Below are positions 24,183 to 32,685 of a DNA stretch of 64,000 nucleotides, one piece after another; the first letter of the stretch is position 1; each line of letters starts with the position of its first letter. Location: positions 124,001 through 188,000 of the forward strand of contig JACKBN010000012.1 in the NCBI GenBank assembly GCA_020634565.1. The letters are read 5' to 3'. The position numbers and the translations under genes were made by a program. The notes beneath the pieces are model-generated. The model did not search any database and was not told where the DNA came from. It saw only the letters and a program-made list of their open reading frames with translations. Origin of the DNA: Ardenticatenaceae bacterium (lineage in GTDB: Bacteria > Chloroflexota > Anaerolineae > Promineifilales > Promineifilaceae).

Positions 24183-25049
24183 TTATTCCCAAAATAGAAA
24201 CCGTTTTTCCAGCCAGACGATGGTTTGGTAAACGGCCGTACTCAATCCTGTCAAAATAAACACGGCGGCAAAGAGGGCGGGCATGTTCAGATTGGTGTAC
24301 GCCAGCCACATGGCGCGCCCCAGACCGCTGGACGCGCCCATCCATTCCGCCACCACCGCACCGATGAGCGCCAGCGGCCCCACCACGCGCAGCGCTGCAA
24401 ACAGATACGGCCGTGCGCCCGGCCACCTTGCTTGCAAAAAAATCTCCTGCGGCGTGGCGTTGAGCGAACGCAGCCAATCCAGCAGCGCCCCATCCACCGA
24501 GCGAAAACCGGTGAGTGCGTTGATCAGCACCGGGAAGAAGGTGAGCAGCGCCGTCACAATCACCTTGGGCGCGGGCCCAAACCCCAGCCAAATCGTGAGA
24601 ATCGGCGCGATGGCGATGATGGGCGTGGACTTGATCAGGATCGCCAGGGACATGACGCCCTGCTCCAACTGCTGCCAAAAGGTGATGAGGACAGCCAGGG
24701 CCAGGCCCACGGCCGTTCCCAAAATCAATCCTGCCACTGCCTCCAACAACGTCACCCCGCCCGCCAGCAGCAAATCGGCCAAATGGGAGAAGAGGTAGCT
24801 GAAAACGGCCGTTGGCGTCGGAAACAAATAAGCAGGTGTGTCGGTAAGACGAACGGCCGTTTCCCACAGCACAAACACCCCTAGCAGCAGCCCCACGCCA
24901 GACAAGTTGACCCGTCGCAAGAATAATTTAACCGCGGAGAGCGCAGAGGACGCAGAGGATGAGAAAAATTTTGATTTCTCTTGGTTTTCTCTGTGAAACT
25001 CTGTGTCTTCTCTGCGTAACTCTGTGTAACCTGATTTTTCACTGGTCAT
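24183..25049 (-). CDS. ABC transporter permease, N-terminus made of an intergenic-type repeat
   Basis: Up to 288 residues of a BPD-type permease, about six helices, with the EAA-like loop LRSLNATPQEIFLQARWP and typical LIKSTPIIAIAPILTIWLGF. From the ATG at 25049 the first 40 residues (TELRREDTEFHRENQ, then SSASSALSAVKLF) are a translation of a family 2 repeat lying inside the frame. The frame stays open through the repeat. The start overlaps the ATPase stop by 11 bases. Either the repeat was adopted as coding sequence or the true start is a GTG or TTG further in, near NLSGVGLLLG. Confidence 0.82.
   Translation of the reverse strand: MTSEKSGYTELRREDTEFHRENQEKSKFFSSSASSALSAVKLFLRRVNLSGVGLLLGVFVLWETAVRLTDTPAYLFPTPTAVFSYLFSHLADLLLAGGVTLLEAVAGLILGTAVGLALAVLITFWQQLEQGVMSLAILIKSTPIIAIAPILTIWLGFGPAPKVIVTALLTFFPVLINALTGFRSVDGALLDWLRSLNATPQEIFLQARWPGARPYLFAALRVVGPLALIGAVVAEWMGASSGLGRAMWLAYTNLNMPALFAAVFILTGLSTAVYQTIVWLEKRFLFWE
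24929..25032. repeat. Intergenic repeat family 2, copy 2 (inside the permease frame)
   Basis: CGCGGAGAGCGCAGAGGACG on the left and CTCTGTGTCTTCTCTGCGTA on the right enclose a T-rich centre. It lies within the 5' part of the permease reading frame. Confidence 0.75.
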
Positions 25050-25797
25050 GAGTCACCTCCTGCCGCAGCAGCATCCGCGCCTGCCGCAAAAGGTCTTGGA
25101 AAGCCACGCTCGTGTCGTCGCGGGGGCGGGGCAGCGGCACGGCGATTTCGCCCGCAATCGTGCCCGGTCGCGGCGTCAGCACCACCACGCGATCCGACAG
25201 GCGAATCGCTTCGTGTAAATTGTGGGTGATCCAGAGCACCGTCGGCCGGAACTGCCGCCAAATTTGCAGCAGCTCCCCGGCCAGCAGCTCCCGCGTTAGC
25301 TCATCCAGTGCGGCAAACGGCTCATCCATTAGCCAAACGGCCGCTCCCGTAGCCAATGTTCGCGCCAAAGCCGCCCGCTGCTGCATCCCGCCAGAGAGTG
25401 TCAGCGGATATGCGTCGGCAAACTCGGTCAATCCCACCATGTTGAGCAAGCTGTCCGGGTTGGGCGTGTCTTGTCCGGTTTGCGGATTGATTTTCTGGGC
25501 GAGCTGCACGTTTTCGCGCACGGTGCGCCACGGCAGCAGCGCCGCCTGTTGGGCCATCCAGCCAATTTGCTTAGCGGCGCGGGCGGCGGCAGGCGGCTGC
25601 CCATCGAGCCAAACGCCACCTTGCGTGGCTGTTTGCAGCCCGGCAATCAGGCGCATCAGGGTCGATTTGCCGCAGCCGCTGACGCCAACCAAACTCACAA
25701 ATTCGCCCGATTGGATGTGCAGATCGATATTTTTGAGGGCATGGGTAGCGGCATACTGATGGCTTAGCCCGCTGACGCGAATATCTAATGAGTTCAT
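25039..25797 (-). CDS. ABC transporter ATP-binding protein
   Basis: 252 residues from the ATG at 25797, which overlaps the upstream regulator's stop as ATGA. All nucleotide-binding motifs are present: Walker A GVSGCGKST (38-46), Q-loop region MAQQAALLPW, signature LSGGMQQRAALART, Walker B VWLMDEPF and the His switch WITHNLHEA. It belongs to the nitrate/sulfonate/NMT1 class of import ATPases and energises the adjacent permease. Confidence 0.9.
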   Translation of the reverse strand: MNSLDIRVSGLSHQYAATHALKNIDLHIQSGEFVSLVGVSGCGKSTLMRLIAGLQTATQGGVWLDGQPPAAARAAKQIGWMAQQAALLPWRTVRENVQLAQKINPQTGQDTPNPDSLLNMVGLTEFADAYPLTLSGGMQQRAALARTLATGAAVWLMDEPFAALDELTRELLAGELLQIWRQFRPTVLWITHNLHEAIRLSDRVVVLTPRPGTIAGEIAVPLPRPRDDTSVAFQDLLRQARMLLRQEVTHDQ

Positions 25798-26984
25798 GCG
25801 CGGCCCAATCCTTGCTGCCCGGTGAGGCGCTGCGGGGTGATTTGTACGGCCGTCCACCCCTCAATTTGGCACAGTTCCGGCTGCTGATCGGCCCCTTGGC
25901 CCAGGTAACGCACCGCCAACCGTTGGCGCAGTCCTGCCAGGCCGCCGGGCACCGCATCTGCCGCGACCGTGTGCGCTTGACCCACCACGAAGGCGCGGCG
26001 CAGCGGTGGCCACGGCTCGTCGATGGTGAGTGAGACACGCCCGGTTTCGTCTACGACCTGTTTCCACTGTGCTCCTGGTGACGCGGCGACCCAAAAGGAA
26101 CGGCCGTCCCATTCGTACCACAGCGGCAACACGTGCGGCGTGCCGTCGGCCCGCACGCAGGCTAAGCGTGCGCTCCACGGCCCCTGCAAAAATTGCTCAA
26201 TTTCGGCTTCACTCAGGGCGCGGTTGGGGCCGATTGGTTCGCCCACGGCCCAGCCGTACGGTTGGTACACCGCGGCTCCCAGCCGAAACGAGATGCGGGA
26301 GGCCGCTTGCTGCACCTGCATTTTGAGGCTGTCCACAATGGCTGGCTGGCTGCGGAAGAGGGGCAGGCTTACCTGCAAGGCGGCAATCGGCTGCACGCCA
26401 TCGGCGCAAATGGGGCAGGCGATGTCGAGGGTTTCGGCCGTTTTTTGGGTGGCGGCTCCTTGCTCACGGAACTGATTGAAAGACGCTTGCACTGAGCTTG
26501 CCGAAGTGGCCGTTTGCTGGGCTACCTGGTTGGGCAATCCCGCCAGCAGCAGGCGACCGCCGGGGCTGGCCGTAGCCTTCTCGCGCTGCCCCAGCCGGTA
26601 GACGGCGCGCACGCGGTTGATGCCTTCATGCTGGGCCAGAAGCACCGTTTCATGTCGATCCAGCCAGAGGAGAACGGCCGTTTCCACCAGATCCACCTGT
26701 GCCATTTCCGTGGTAAACGCGGTGATGAGCGGCTCCAGCCCCAGCGATTGGTGCGGCAGCAGCGCCCATAGCGCCGGACCCAGCTGGTACTTGCCCCGAT
26801 TGTCGGTCTGCTCGATGTAGCTACGCGCCTTGAGCGTGTTCAGCAAGGCAAACAGCCCACTGCGTGACACGTCGTCCAGGCGTTTCAGCAGCTCCGTGGC
26901 GCTTAGCCCGTCTGGGGCACTGCTCAGCGCTTCCAAAATGTTCAGCGTTCGCTCCGCGGCGGGCACCTGTTTTGAGTAATCCAT
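25794..26984 (-). CDS. IclR-type regulator fused to a PNPOx-like flavin split barrel
   Basis: 396 residues from the Met at 26984 (VPAAERTLNILEALSSAPDG begins the IclR winged helix). Residues about 65-255 are an IclR ligand-binding GAF-like domain (VDLVETAVLLWLDRHETVLL, CPICADGVQPIAALQVSLPL). Residues about 270-390 are a pyridoxamine-phosphate-oxidase-like barrel (LACVRADGTPHVLPLWYEWD, then SPGAQWKQVV) of the type that binds FMN, F420 or haem. The fusion suggests a cofactor- or redox-sensing repressor of the ABC transporter encoded downstream in the same operon. A longer frame to 27122 encodes a palindrome and is not favoured. Confidence 0.8.
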   Translation of the reverse strand: MDYSKQVPAAERTLNILEALSSAPDGLSATELLKRLDDVSRSGLFALLNTLKARSYIEQTDNRGKYQLGPALWALLPHQSLGLEPLITAFTTEMAQVDLVETAVLLWLDRHETVLLAQHEGINRVRAVYRLGQREKATASPGGRLLLAGLPNQVAQQTATSASSVQASFNQFREQGAATQKTAETLDIACPICADGVQPIAALQVSLPLFRSQPAIVDSLKMQVQQAASRISFRLGAAVYQPYGWAVGEPIGPNRALSEAEIEQFLQGPWSARLACVRADGTPHVLPLWYEWDGRSFWVAASPGAQWKQVVDETGRVSLTIDEPWPPLRRAFVVGQAHTVAADAVPGGLAGLRQRLAVRYLGQGADQQPELCQIEGWTAVQITPQRLTGQQGLGRA

Positions 26985-26996
26985 GATCAAAAAGGA

Positions 26997-27043
26997 GATT
27001 GGAGACTGGAGATTTGAGATTAAAAAATCTCCAGTCTCCAATC
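26997..27043. repeat. 19-base perfect inverted repeat upstream of the IclR fusion gene
   Basis: GATTGGAGACTGGAGATTT (26997-27015) and its exact complement (27025-27043) surround a nine-base loop. It lies in the leader region of the regulator gene and just inside the edge of the insertion sequence. Confidence 0.8.
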
Positions 27044-27060
27044 TTCCGAAATTAGTCCAG

Positions 27061-27935
27061 TAGACTTCTTGCATAAGTAGAAAATCGAGCATAATTGCTG
27101 TATGAAATATGCCGAGATTCAAAACTTATCCGATGCGAAATTTAAACGTTTAACGGGTGTTCCTCACCCAATCTTTAAGCAAATGGTGGCTATTTTAGAA
27201 AAAACAATGTCAACCTTTGGTAGACCACCTAAATTGTCGCGAGCAGACCAACTCTTGTTGACCCTGATGTACTGGCGAGAATACCGTACCCAGTTTCATA
27301 TCGGCCAAGCCTACGGAATTAGCGAGTCAGCCGTCTGCCGGACAATCCAGCAAGTTGAAAACACGCTGATTGAGTCAGGCCAATTCACATTACCTGGCAA
27401 GAAGAAATTGCAAACCAGCGATACGCTCATCGAGGTTGTCATTGTTGATGCCACCGAACAACCGATAGAACGACCCAAAAAAACAAAAAAGGCACTTTAG
27501 TGGCAAGAGAAAGTGCCATACGCAAAAAGCGCAGGTCATCGTCAACTTAACAACCCTGGAAATTGTGGCCACAGCCTTTAGTGAAGGCAAGAAACATGAT
27601 TTCAAGCTGTTCAAAGAGAGTGACCCAGGGATGGTACAAACCATTACCTGCTTGGCTGATTCAGGCTATCAAGGCATGACCAAGATTCACAAGAATAGCC
27701 AAACGCCAAAAAAGAAATCCAAACATCATCCGCTAACAAAAGAGGAAAAAGCTGGGAATCGGGCATTGGCGAAAGCCAGAATCTATGGTGAGCATGTGAT
27801 TGGCAAGCTTAAGATATTTCGGATTTTGAAAGAACGATATCGTAATCGCCGCAAACGGTTTGGTTTGCGATTCAACTTGATTGCCTCAATCTACAATTTG
27901 TCACTGGAATTGAAGTGACTTTTGCAAGAGGTCTA
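27061..27935. mobile_element. IS5-like insertion sequence
   Basis: About 875 bases. The ends are imperfect inverted repeats: TAGACTTCTTGCATAAGT at 27061-27078 against the reverse complement of ACTTTTGCAAGAGGTCTA at 27918-27935 (16 of 18 match). If the ends are trimmed by one base, a possible 3-base duplication AGT flanks them. It carries one transposase split into two frames. It sits between the IclR-fusion promoter region and the STAND gene. Confidence 0.85.
27102..27918 (+). CDS. IS5-family DDE transposase in two frames joined at an A7 run
   Basis: The first frame (27102-27500) holds an N-terminal helix-turn-helix (RTQFHIGQAYGISESAVCRT) and the first catalytic Asp in VVIVDATEQPIERP. The second frame, readable through RHFSGKRKCHT to 27918, holds the second Asp (LADSGYQG) and the Glu (KARIYGEHVIGKLKIFRI). 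The frames meet at seven A residues (27477-27483) followed by CAAAAAAG. Losing one A, or a +1 shift, gives a single product of about 271 residues. This may be programmed slippage, known in IS families, or a disabling mutation. Confidence 0.85.
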
Positions 27936-28160
27936 GTATAAAAAATAGACGTTTATTATAGCGGACATCCCTCATTTGTCACCGAATTCGACTGTGACAG
28001 CCCCATCGGGGCTTCCACAACTAGCCGGGCGGCTTCAGCCCCCGGCGATGTTTAGGAAAAGCGTGCCCCGCGTTTCTGACGATTGCCTCGTCTTGGCGAA
28101 ATGTTTAGAATACGAAAATAGTTTGCCAATTGCCCAGCCAAGCCAACATGGAGCAAGCCC

Positions 28161-30551
28161 GTGCCAGACAAAGATACCCACCAGCTTAAACAGATACACC
28201 AGCAAATTTTGCAGCATTTCAATGACGAAGAATTACGCACCCTATGTTTTCACGTTGGGGTGGAATATGATGATTTGGGCGGACGGGGCCGGGCCGCTAA
28301 CGCCCGTGAACTGGTGCAATGGGCGCAGCGCAACAACCGACTGTCTGATTTGATGGCGTTGATTAAAGAAGCTCGCCCCCACGTGCCGGATATTGTGGCC
28401 CTGCTGCCGCCGCACCACATTCCCTACCGCCGCAATGAACTGTTTACCGGGCGGGAGGAATGGCTGCGTGACCTGCACACCGCCCTGCACCAAAACGAAC
28501 CAATCGCCGTAACCCAGGCCGTGGCGGGGTTGGGTGGCGTGGGCAAAACGCAGTTGGCTCTGGCCTACTGCTACCGCCACCAGAAAGCGTACGACTTGAT
28601 TCAATGGCTGCGCGCCGATGACGCCGTGACGCTGGGCGCGGAGCTGGCTGAACTGGCCTACCGGCTGGGGCTGGCCCGCCGCAGCGTGACCGACCAGCCT
28701 GCGCTGCACAAGCTGGCGCTCAACTGGCTGCACACCACTAACCAGCGCTGGCTGCTGGTGTACGACAATGCCGACGCCATTCAGCCGAACGAACTGCGCC
28801 CCTTGTTGCCCAAATTGGGCCACGGCGCCTGCCTGATAACCAGCCGCAACCCCAACTGGGGCACGCTGGCGCAAACAATGCGGCTGACCCACTTTAGCGA
28901 TACCGAAGCGGTGGCCTTTTTGCTGGGTCAGCCGGAGATGACCGCCGAGGCCGTTGCCAGCCACCCAGACGCTGCAGACGCCTTGCGATTGGCCAGACTG
29001 CTGGGCCACCTGCCGCTGGCGCTGGAGCATGCCCGCGCCTACGTGGAGGAAACGGGCTGTACCCTGGCTGATTACGCCGACTATTTTGAAAACGAACGGC
29101 AGGAATTGTGGGGCGACGAATTGCCCGCCCCCGCCGACTACGATGAAAAGACGATTACCACCACCTGGGAACTGGCCTTTGCCCAGGCCAAACAAACCCC
29201 CGGCGCGGCGGCGCTGCTGAACCTGTGCTGCTTTTTGGCCCCGGATGAGATACCGCTGGATTTGCTGCTGGCGGCTGTTGGGGCAGAGGACCTGCCATTG
29301 CCGGAGGATTTGGTGGCGCTGGCGGAGAGCAAGCTGAAGCTGGACAAAGCGATTGCCGCCCTGCGCCGCTATTCCCTGCTGGAGCGGGACGGCGACACGT
29401 TGACCCTGCACCGCCTGGTGCAAACCGTGGCCCGCGACCAAATGCCGCAGGAACTGCGGCAACGCTGGGCAGCAACGACGGTTAACCTGCTATTACAAGC
29501 GTGGCCCTACGAGCACTACGACTTAACTACTTGGGAACGCAGCGGCGACCTGCTGCCCCACCTGCTAGCTGCTGCTGATGAAGCCGAAAAAGTAGACCCA
29601 CTGCCAGAAAAAACAGGCTTGCTTTTGAATGAAGCAGGATTTTTCCTCCACCACCGGGCAGCCTATGATTTGACTTTGAATTTGTTCCAACGCGCCCTGG
29701 CGATCGATGAAAAAGTGCTGGGGCCAGACCATCCGAATGTGGCGATTCGGCTCAACAATCTAGGGACGCTGCTGCAAGCAGTGGGGGAGTACAAGGCGGC
29801 ACGGCCGTATTTGGAACGCGCCCTGGCTATCGACGAAAAAGCGCTGGGGGCAGAGCATCCCAATGTGGCGCGAGACCTAAATAATCTGGGTCAGCTGCTG
29901 CAAGCGGTGGGAGAGTACGAGGCGGCACGGCCGTATATGGAACGAGCTTTGGCAATTGATGAAAAAGCGTTCGGGCCAAACCATCCCAATGTGGCGATAG
30001 ACCTCAACAATCTAGGGCAGCTGCTGAAAGCGGTGGGGGAGTATGAGGCGGCACGGCCGTACATGGAACGCGCCCTGGGAATTAGTGAAAAATCGCTGGG
30101 GCCAGAGCATCCTGATGTGGCGATTCGGCTTAACAATCTGGGGCGGCTGCTGCAAGGTGTGGGAGAGTACGAGGCGGCACGGCCGTATCTGGAACGCGCC
30201 CTGGCGATCGGTGAAAAAGCGCTGGGGCCAGACCATCCCAGTGTGGCGATTGGGCTCAACAATCTGGGGCAACTGCTGCAAGCGTTGGGGGAGTACGAGG
30301 CGGCACGGCCGTATATGGAACGTGCCTTGGCAATTGATGAAAAAGTGCTGGGGCCAGAGCATCCCGATGTGGCACGCGACCTTAACAATCTAGGGGGGCT
30401 GTTGCAGACGGTGGGAGCATATGAGACGGCACGGCCGCTTATAGAGCGTGCGTTAGCTATTTTTGAAGCCAAATTGGGCGAAGATCACCCCAACACCCGC
30501 ATCGTGCGCAGCAATTTGGCGTTGCTGCTGGCGGAAATGGAGGGGAAGTAG
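28161..30551 (+). CDS. STAND NTPase: effector-associated domain, NB-ARC, tandem TPR
   Basis: 796 residues from GTG 28161. Residues 1-75 (LKQIHQQILQHFNDEELRTL, VGVEYDDL, ARELVQWAQRNNRLSDLM) look like an effector-associated, death-fold-like domain (EAD7 type by resemblance). An NB-ARC domain follows, with Walker A GLGGVGKT at 123-130, Walker B WLLVYDNAD and CLITSRNPNW. From residue 511 there are six near-identical 42-residue TPR units plus a partial seventh (RALAIDEKVLGPDHPNVAI type). This is the architecture of bacterial conflict or signalling switches: ligand on TPRs, nucleotide switch, then recruitment of an effector through the EAD. No EAD-bearing effector is seen nearby, so its partner is elsewhere or absent. 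Confidence 0.85.
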   Translation: MPDKDTHQLKQIHQQILQHFNDEELRTLCFHVGVEYDDLGGRGRAANARELVQWAQRNNRLSDLMALIKEARPHVPDIVALLPPHHIPYRRNELFTGREEWLRDLHTALHQNEPIAVTQAVAGLGGVGKTQLALAYCYRHQKAYDLIQWLRADDAVTLGAELAELAYRLGLARRSVTDQPALHKLALNWLHTTNQRWLLVYDNADAIQPNELRPLLPKLGHGACLITSRNPNWGTLAQTMRLTHFSDTEAVAFLLGQPEMTAEAVASHPDAADALRLARLLGHLPLALEHARAYVEETGCTLADYADYFENERQELWGDELPAPADYDEKTITTTWELAFAQAKQTPGAAALLNLCCFLAPDEIPLDLLLAAVGAEDLPLPEDLVALAESKLKLDKAIAALRRYSLLERDGDTLTLHRLVQTVARDQMPQELRQRWAATTVNLLLQAWPYEHYDLTTWERSGDLLPHLLAAADEAEKVDPLPEKTGLLLNEAGFFLHHRAAYDLTLNLFQRALAIDEKVLGPDHPNVAIRLNNLGTLLQAVGEYKAARPYLERALAIDEKALGAEHPNVARDLNNLGQLLQAVGEYEAARPYMERALAIDEKAFGPNHPNVAIDLNNLGQLLKAVGEYEAARPYMERALGISEKSLGPEHPDVAIRLNNLGRLLQGVGEYEAARPYLERALAIGEKALGPDHPSVAIGLNNLGQLLQALGEYEAARPYMERALAIDEKVLGPEHPDVARDLNNLGGLLQTVGAYETARPLIERALAIFEAKLGEDHPNTRIVRSNLALLLAEMEGK
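29691..30548 (+). repeat. 126-base tandem coding repeats (TPR units)
   Basis: Units start at 29691, 29817, 29943, 30069, 30195 and 30321, with a diverged seventh at 30447. Stretches such as GAGTACGAGGCGGCACGGCC are nearly identical between units, indicating recent duplication. Most units contain the ACGGCCGT palindrome. Confidence 0.9.
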
Positions 30552-30641
30552 CCGCGCTTTCTTAGCGCGTTTGCCGGTTCGCCAAATCGCGGAAAGAATC
30601 CGCGGCTACGGGTGCAACGCAGTTGCTGAGTGCGTTGCACC
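30550..30641. repeat. Compound hairpin between convergent genes
   Basis: TAGCCGCG near 30550 is answered by CGCGGCTA near 30601. A second hairpin pairs GGTGCAACGCA (30611-30621) with TGCGTTGCACC (30631-30641). Possibly a bidirectional terminator for the STAND and nitroreductase genes. Confidence 0.6.
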
Positions 30642-30647
30642 TTGTTG

Positions 30648-31268
30648 TTACCGGTCCAAAAACGCAACCCGGCTGGGCCAGGGGGCGCGGGTTTTCTCTT
30701 TTTCTTCGGCGGGCCAGCCCAGCGTTAGCAAGCTTTGCGGCTCCCAGTCGGCAGGCAAATTGAGCGTTTCCCCCACCAACTCTGGCACAAACAGCGGGGC
30801 GCAGAGCCAGCAGGCGCCCAGCCCGGCAGCGTGGGCAGTGAGCCACAGCGTTTGCGCCGCCATCGCCACGCTTTGCACCGCCATCGCGCGCTCCGCCTGG
30901 CTGCGGTGGGCGTCGGGGTAGCTGTCCATATCCGCCATACTCAAACAAACCACAATCAGCGCCGCCGCGCCGGTAATGCGGCCAAAAGAGCGGGCCACGT
31001 CCCGCTCAATCGCGTCCGGTGGGTCGCCGTCGGCGGTGCGGTCGGCGCGCAGGCGTTGGCCCATGGCGCGGGCCAGCTTCGCTTTGCTGGCGGGCGCTTC
31101 CAGCACGGCAAAGTGCCACGGCTGGCGGTTGTGGGCGGAGGGGGACCAGGTTGCCGTTTCTAGCAGCAAATCCAGCAGATCCGGCGGCACTGGCTCATCA
31201 GTGTAGCGGCGAATGGCGCGACGGCTGCGCGCCAGCTGAATGAAATCGGTTAGGCTTGTGTTTATCAT
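30648..31268 (-). CDS. FMN nitroreductase-family protein, FbiB C-terminal-like
   Basis: 206 residues. The family opening RRAIRRYTDEPVPPDLLDLL with WSPSAHNRQPWHF gives the FMN phosphate-binding Arg and Ser/Asn residues. LGACWLCAPLFVPELVGETL and LPADWEPQSLLTLGWP are strongly like the C-terminal reductase domain of FbiB, which reduces dehydro-F420 during coenzyme F420 synthesis. The glutamate ligase half of FbiB is absent. A generic nitroreductase is the alternative. With cofC about 8 kb away it supports F420 use in this organism. Confidence 0.8.
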   Translation of the reverse strand: MINTSLTDFIQLARSRRAIRRYTDEPVPPDLLDLLLETATWSPSAHNRQPWHFAVLEAPASKAKLARAMGQRLRADRTADGDPPDAIERDVARSFGRITGAAALIVVCLSMADMDSYPDAHRSQAERAMAVQSVAMAAQTLWLTAHAAGLGACWLCAPLFVPELVGETLNLPADWEPQSLLTLGWPAEEKEKTRAPWPSRVAFLDR

Positions 31269-31366
31269 GCGGGGAGTATAGCTAATTATTTTTGGAGCAA
31301 CATTGGCGGCACTGTAGAATGGGAGCGGTGCAGATTGGCAAATGCTTTTTCTGCCAGACCGGATTT

Positions 31367-31446
31367 TTAACGCAAAGAACGCGAAGATGCAGAGAGCGCA
31401 AAGAATTTTTTCTTTTGTTTCTTTCCCTCTTTGCGTCTTTGCGTCA
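31367..31446. repeat. Intergenic repeat family 2, copy 3
   Basis: AACGCAAAGAACGCGAAGAT and CTCTTTGCGTCTTTGCGTC flank a T-rich centre. Located just upstream of the thiolase start. Confidence 0.75.
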
Positions 31447-31469
31447 AGATTTTAAATGAGGAGCTGGGC

Positions 31470-32681
31470 ATGAGTGAAGAAGCGTATATTTTCGAGGCGA
31501 TTCGCACGCCGCGGGGGCGGGGCAAGCAGGACGGGTCGCTGCATGGCGTGCCGCCGGTGGATTTGTTGGCGACTCTGCTGCGCGAGATGCAGCAGCGGCA
31601 CAACCTGGATACGTCGCAGGTGGATGATGTGGTGCTGGGCTGCGTGACGCCGATTAATGATCAGGGGGCGGACATTGCACGAACGGCCGTACTCTACGCC
31701 GATTGGGATGTGGATGTGCCCGGGGTGCAGCTCAACCGCTTTTGTGCTTCTGGCCTGGAAGCGGTGAACATGGCCGCCATGAAGGTGCGCTCCGGTTGGG
31801 AAGAGCTGGTCGTGGCGGGCGGCGTCGAATCCATGTCTCGCGTGTCCATGGGCTCCGACGGCGGCGCGATGATGATGGACCCCAAAGTGAGCGACAAAAT
31901 CAACTTTGTGCCCCAGGGCATCGGTGCGGATTTGATTGCTACGATTGAAGGGTTTAGCCGCGAAGACGTGGACGCCTTTGCCGTGCGTTCCCAGCAGCGC
32001 GCCGCCCACGCCTGGGCCAATGGCTACTTCCAAAACTCAGTCGTGCCCGTGCGCGATGAAAACGGCCGAATCGCGTTGGACAAAGATGAGCATTTACGGC
32101 CCGGTACCACATTAGACACCTTGGGCCAGCTGCGACCCGCCTTTGTGAAAGTGGGTGAGATGGGCTTTGACGACCGGGCGCTGAAAAAATACCCGCAGGT
32201 GGAAGCCATTAATCACGTACACACAGCGGGAAACTCGTCTGGCATTGTGGATGGGGCGGCGCTGGTGCTGATTGGCTCCAAAGAGAAGGGCGAGGCGCTG
32301 GGACTGAAGCCGCGTGCCCGTATTCGCTCCGCGGCGCTGGTGGGCACGGAGCCAACGATCATGCTCATTGGGCCGGGACCCGCCTCTAAAAAAGCGCTCA
32401 AGCTGGCTGGCATGGACGTGAAGGACATCGATCTGTTTGAAATTAACGAGGCATTTGCCTCGGTGGTGCTGCGTTTTATGCGGGACATGGGCATCGAGGG
32501 CGCCGAGAACATCAACGTGAACGGCGGCGCAATTGCGATGGGGCATCCGCTGGGGGCCACGGGGGCGATGCTGCTGGGCACGGTGCTGGATGAACTGGAG
32601 CGCACCGATCTGTCCACGGCACTCATTTCGTTGTGCGTGGGTGGCGGCATGGGCATTGCTACCATCATCGAACGGGTTTAG
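31470..32681 (+). CDS. Acetyl-CoA C-acetyltransferase / thiolase
   Basis: 403 residues from ATG 31470, following GAGGAG. Thiolase motifs: nucleophile Cys 92 in LNRFCASGLEAVN, the His in GGAIAMGHPLGATG near residue 359 and the second Cys in LCVGGGMG near 389. It catalyses cleavage or condensation of acyl-CoAs in fatty-acid oxidation or acetoacetyl-CoA formation. No hydratase or dehydrogenase gene is adjacent, so direction and chain length are open. A longer frame reaching 31431 would encode the upstream repeat. Confidence 0.9.
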   Translation: MSEEAYIFEAIRTPRGRGKQDGSLHGVPPVDLLATLLREMQQRHNLDTSQVDDVVLGCVTPINDQGADIARTAVLYADWDVDVPGVQLNRFCASGLEAVNMAAMKVRSGWEELVVAGGVESMSRVSMGSDGGAMMMDPKVSDKINFVPQGIGADLIATIEGFSREDVDAFAVRSQQRAAHAWANGYFQNSVVPVRDENGRIALDKDEHLRPGTTLDTLGQLRPAFVKVGEMGFDDRALKKYPQVEAINHVHTAGNSSGIVDGAALVLIGSKEKGEALGLKPRARIRSAALVGTEPTIMLIGPGPASKKALKLAGMDVKDIDLFEINEAFASVVLRFMRDMGIEGAENINVNGGAIAMGHPLGATGAMLLGTVLDELERTDLSTALISLCVGGGMGIATIIERV

Positions 32682-32685
32682 TTTT

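Noticed and set aside
22031..27060. Thiamin or FMN riboswitch upstream of the NMT1-like ABC operon
   Set aside because: The short spacers contain repeats and hairpins but none of the conserved riboswitch core segments that I could recognise.
28242..29462. A 406-codon open frame on the minus strand
   Set aside because: It is the antisense shadow of the NB-ARC gene: composition is Gln/Gly/Arg-rich without any domain, and the plus strand carries clear motifs.
29691..30548. Regularly spaced DNA repeats that could suggest a CRISPR array
   Set aside because: The 126-base period is in frame, encodes 42-residue TPR units, and has no unique spacers.
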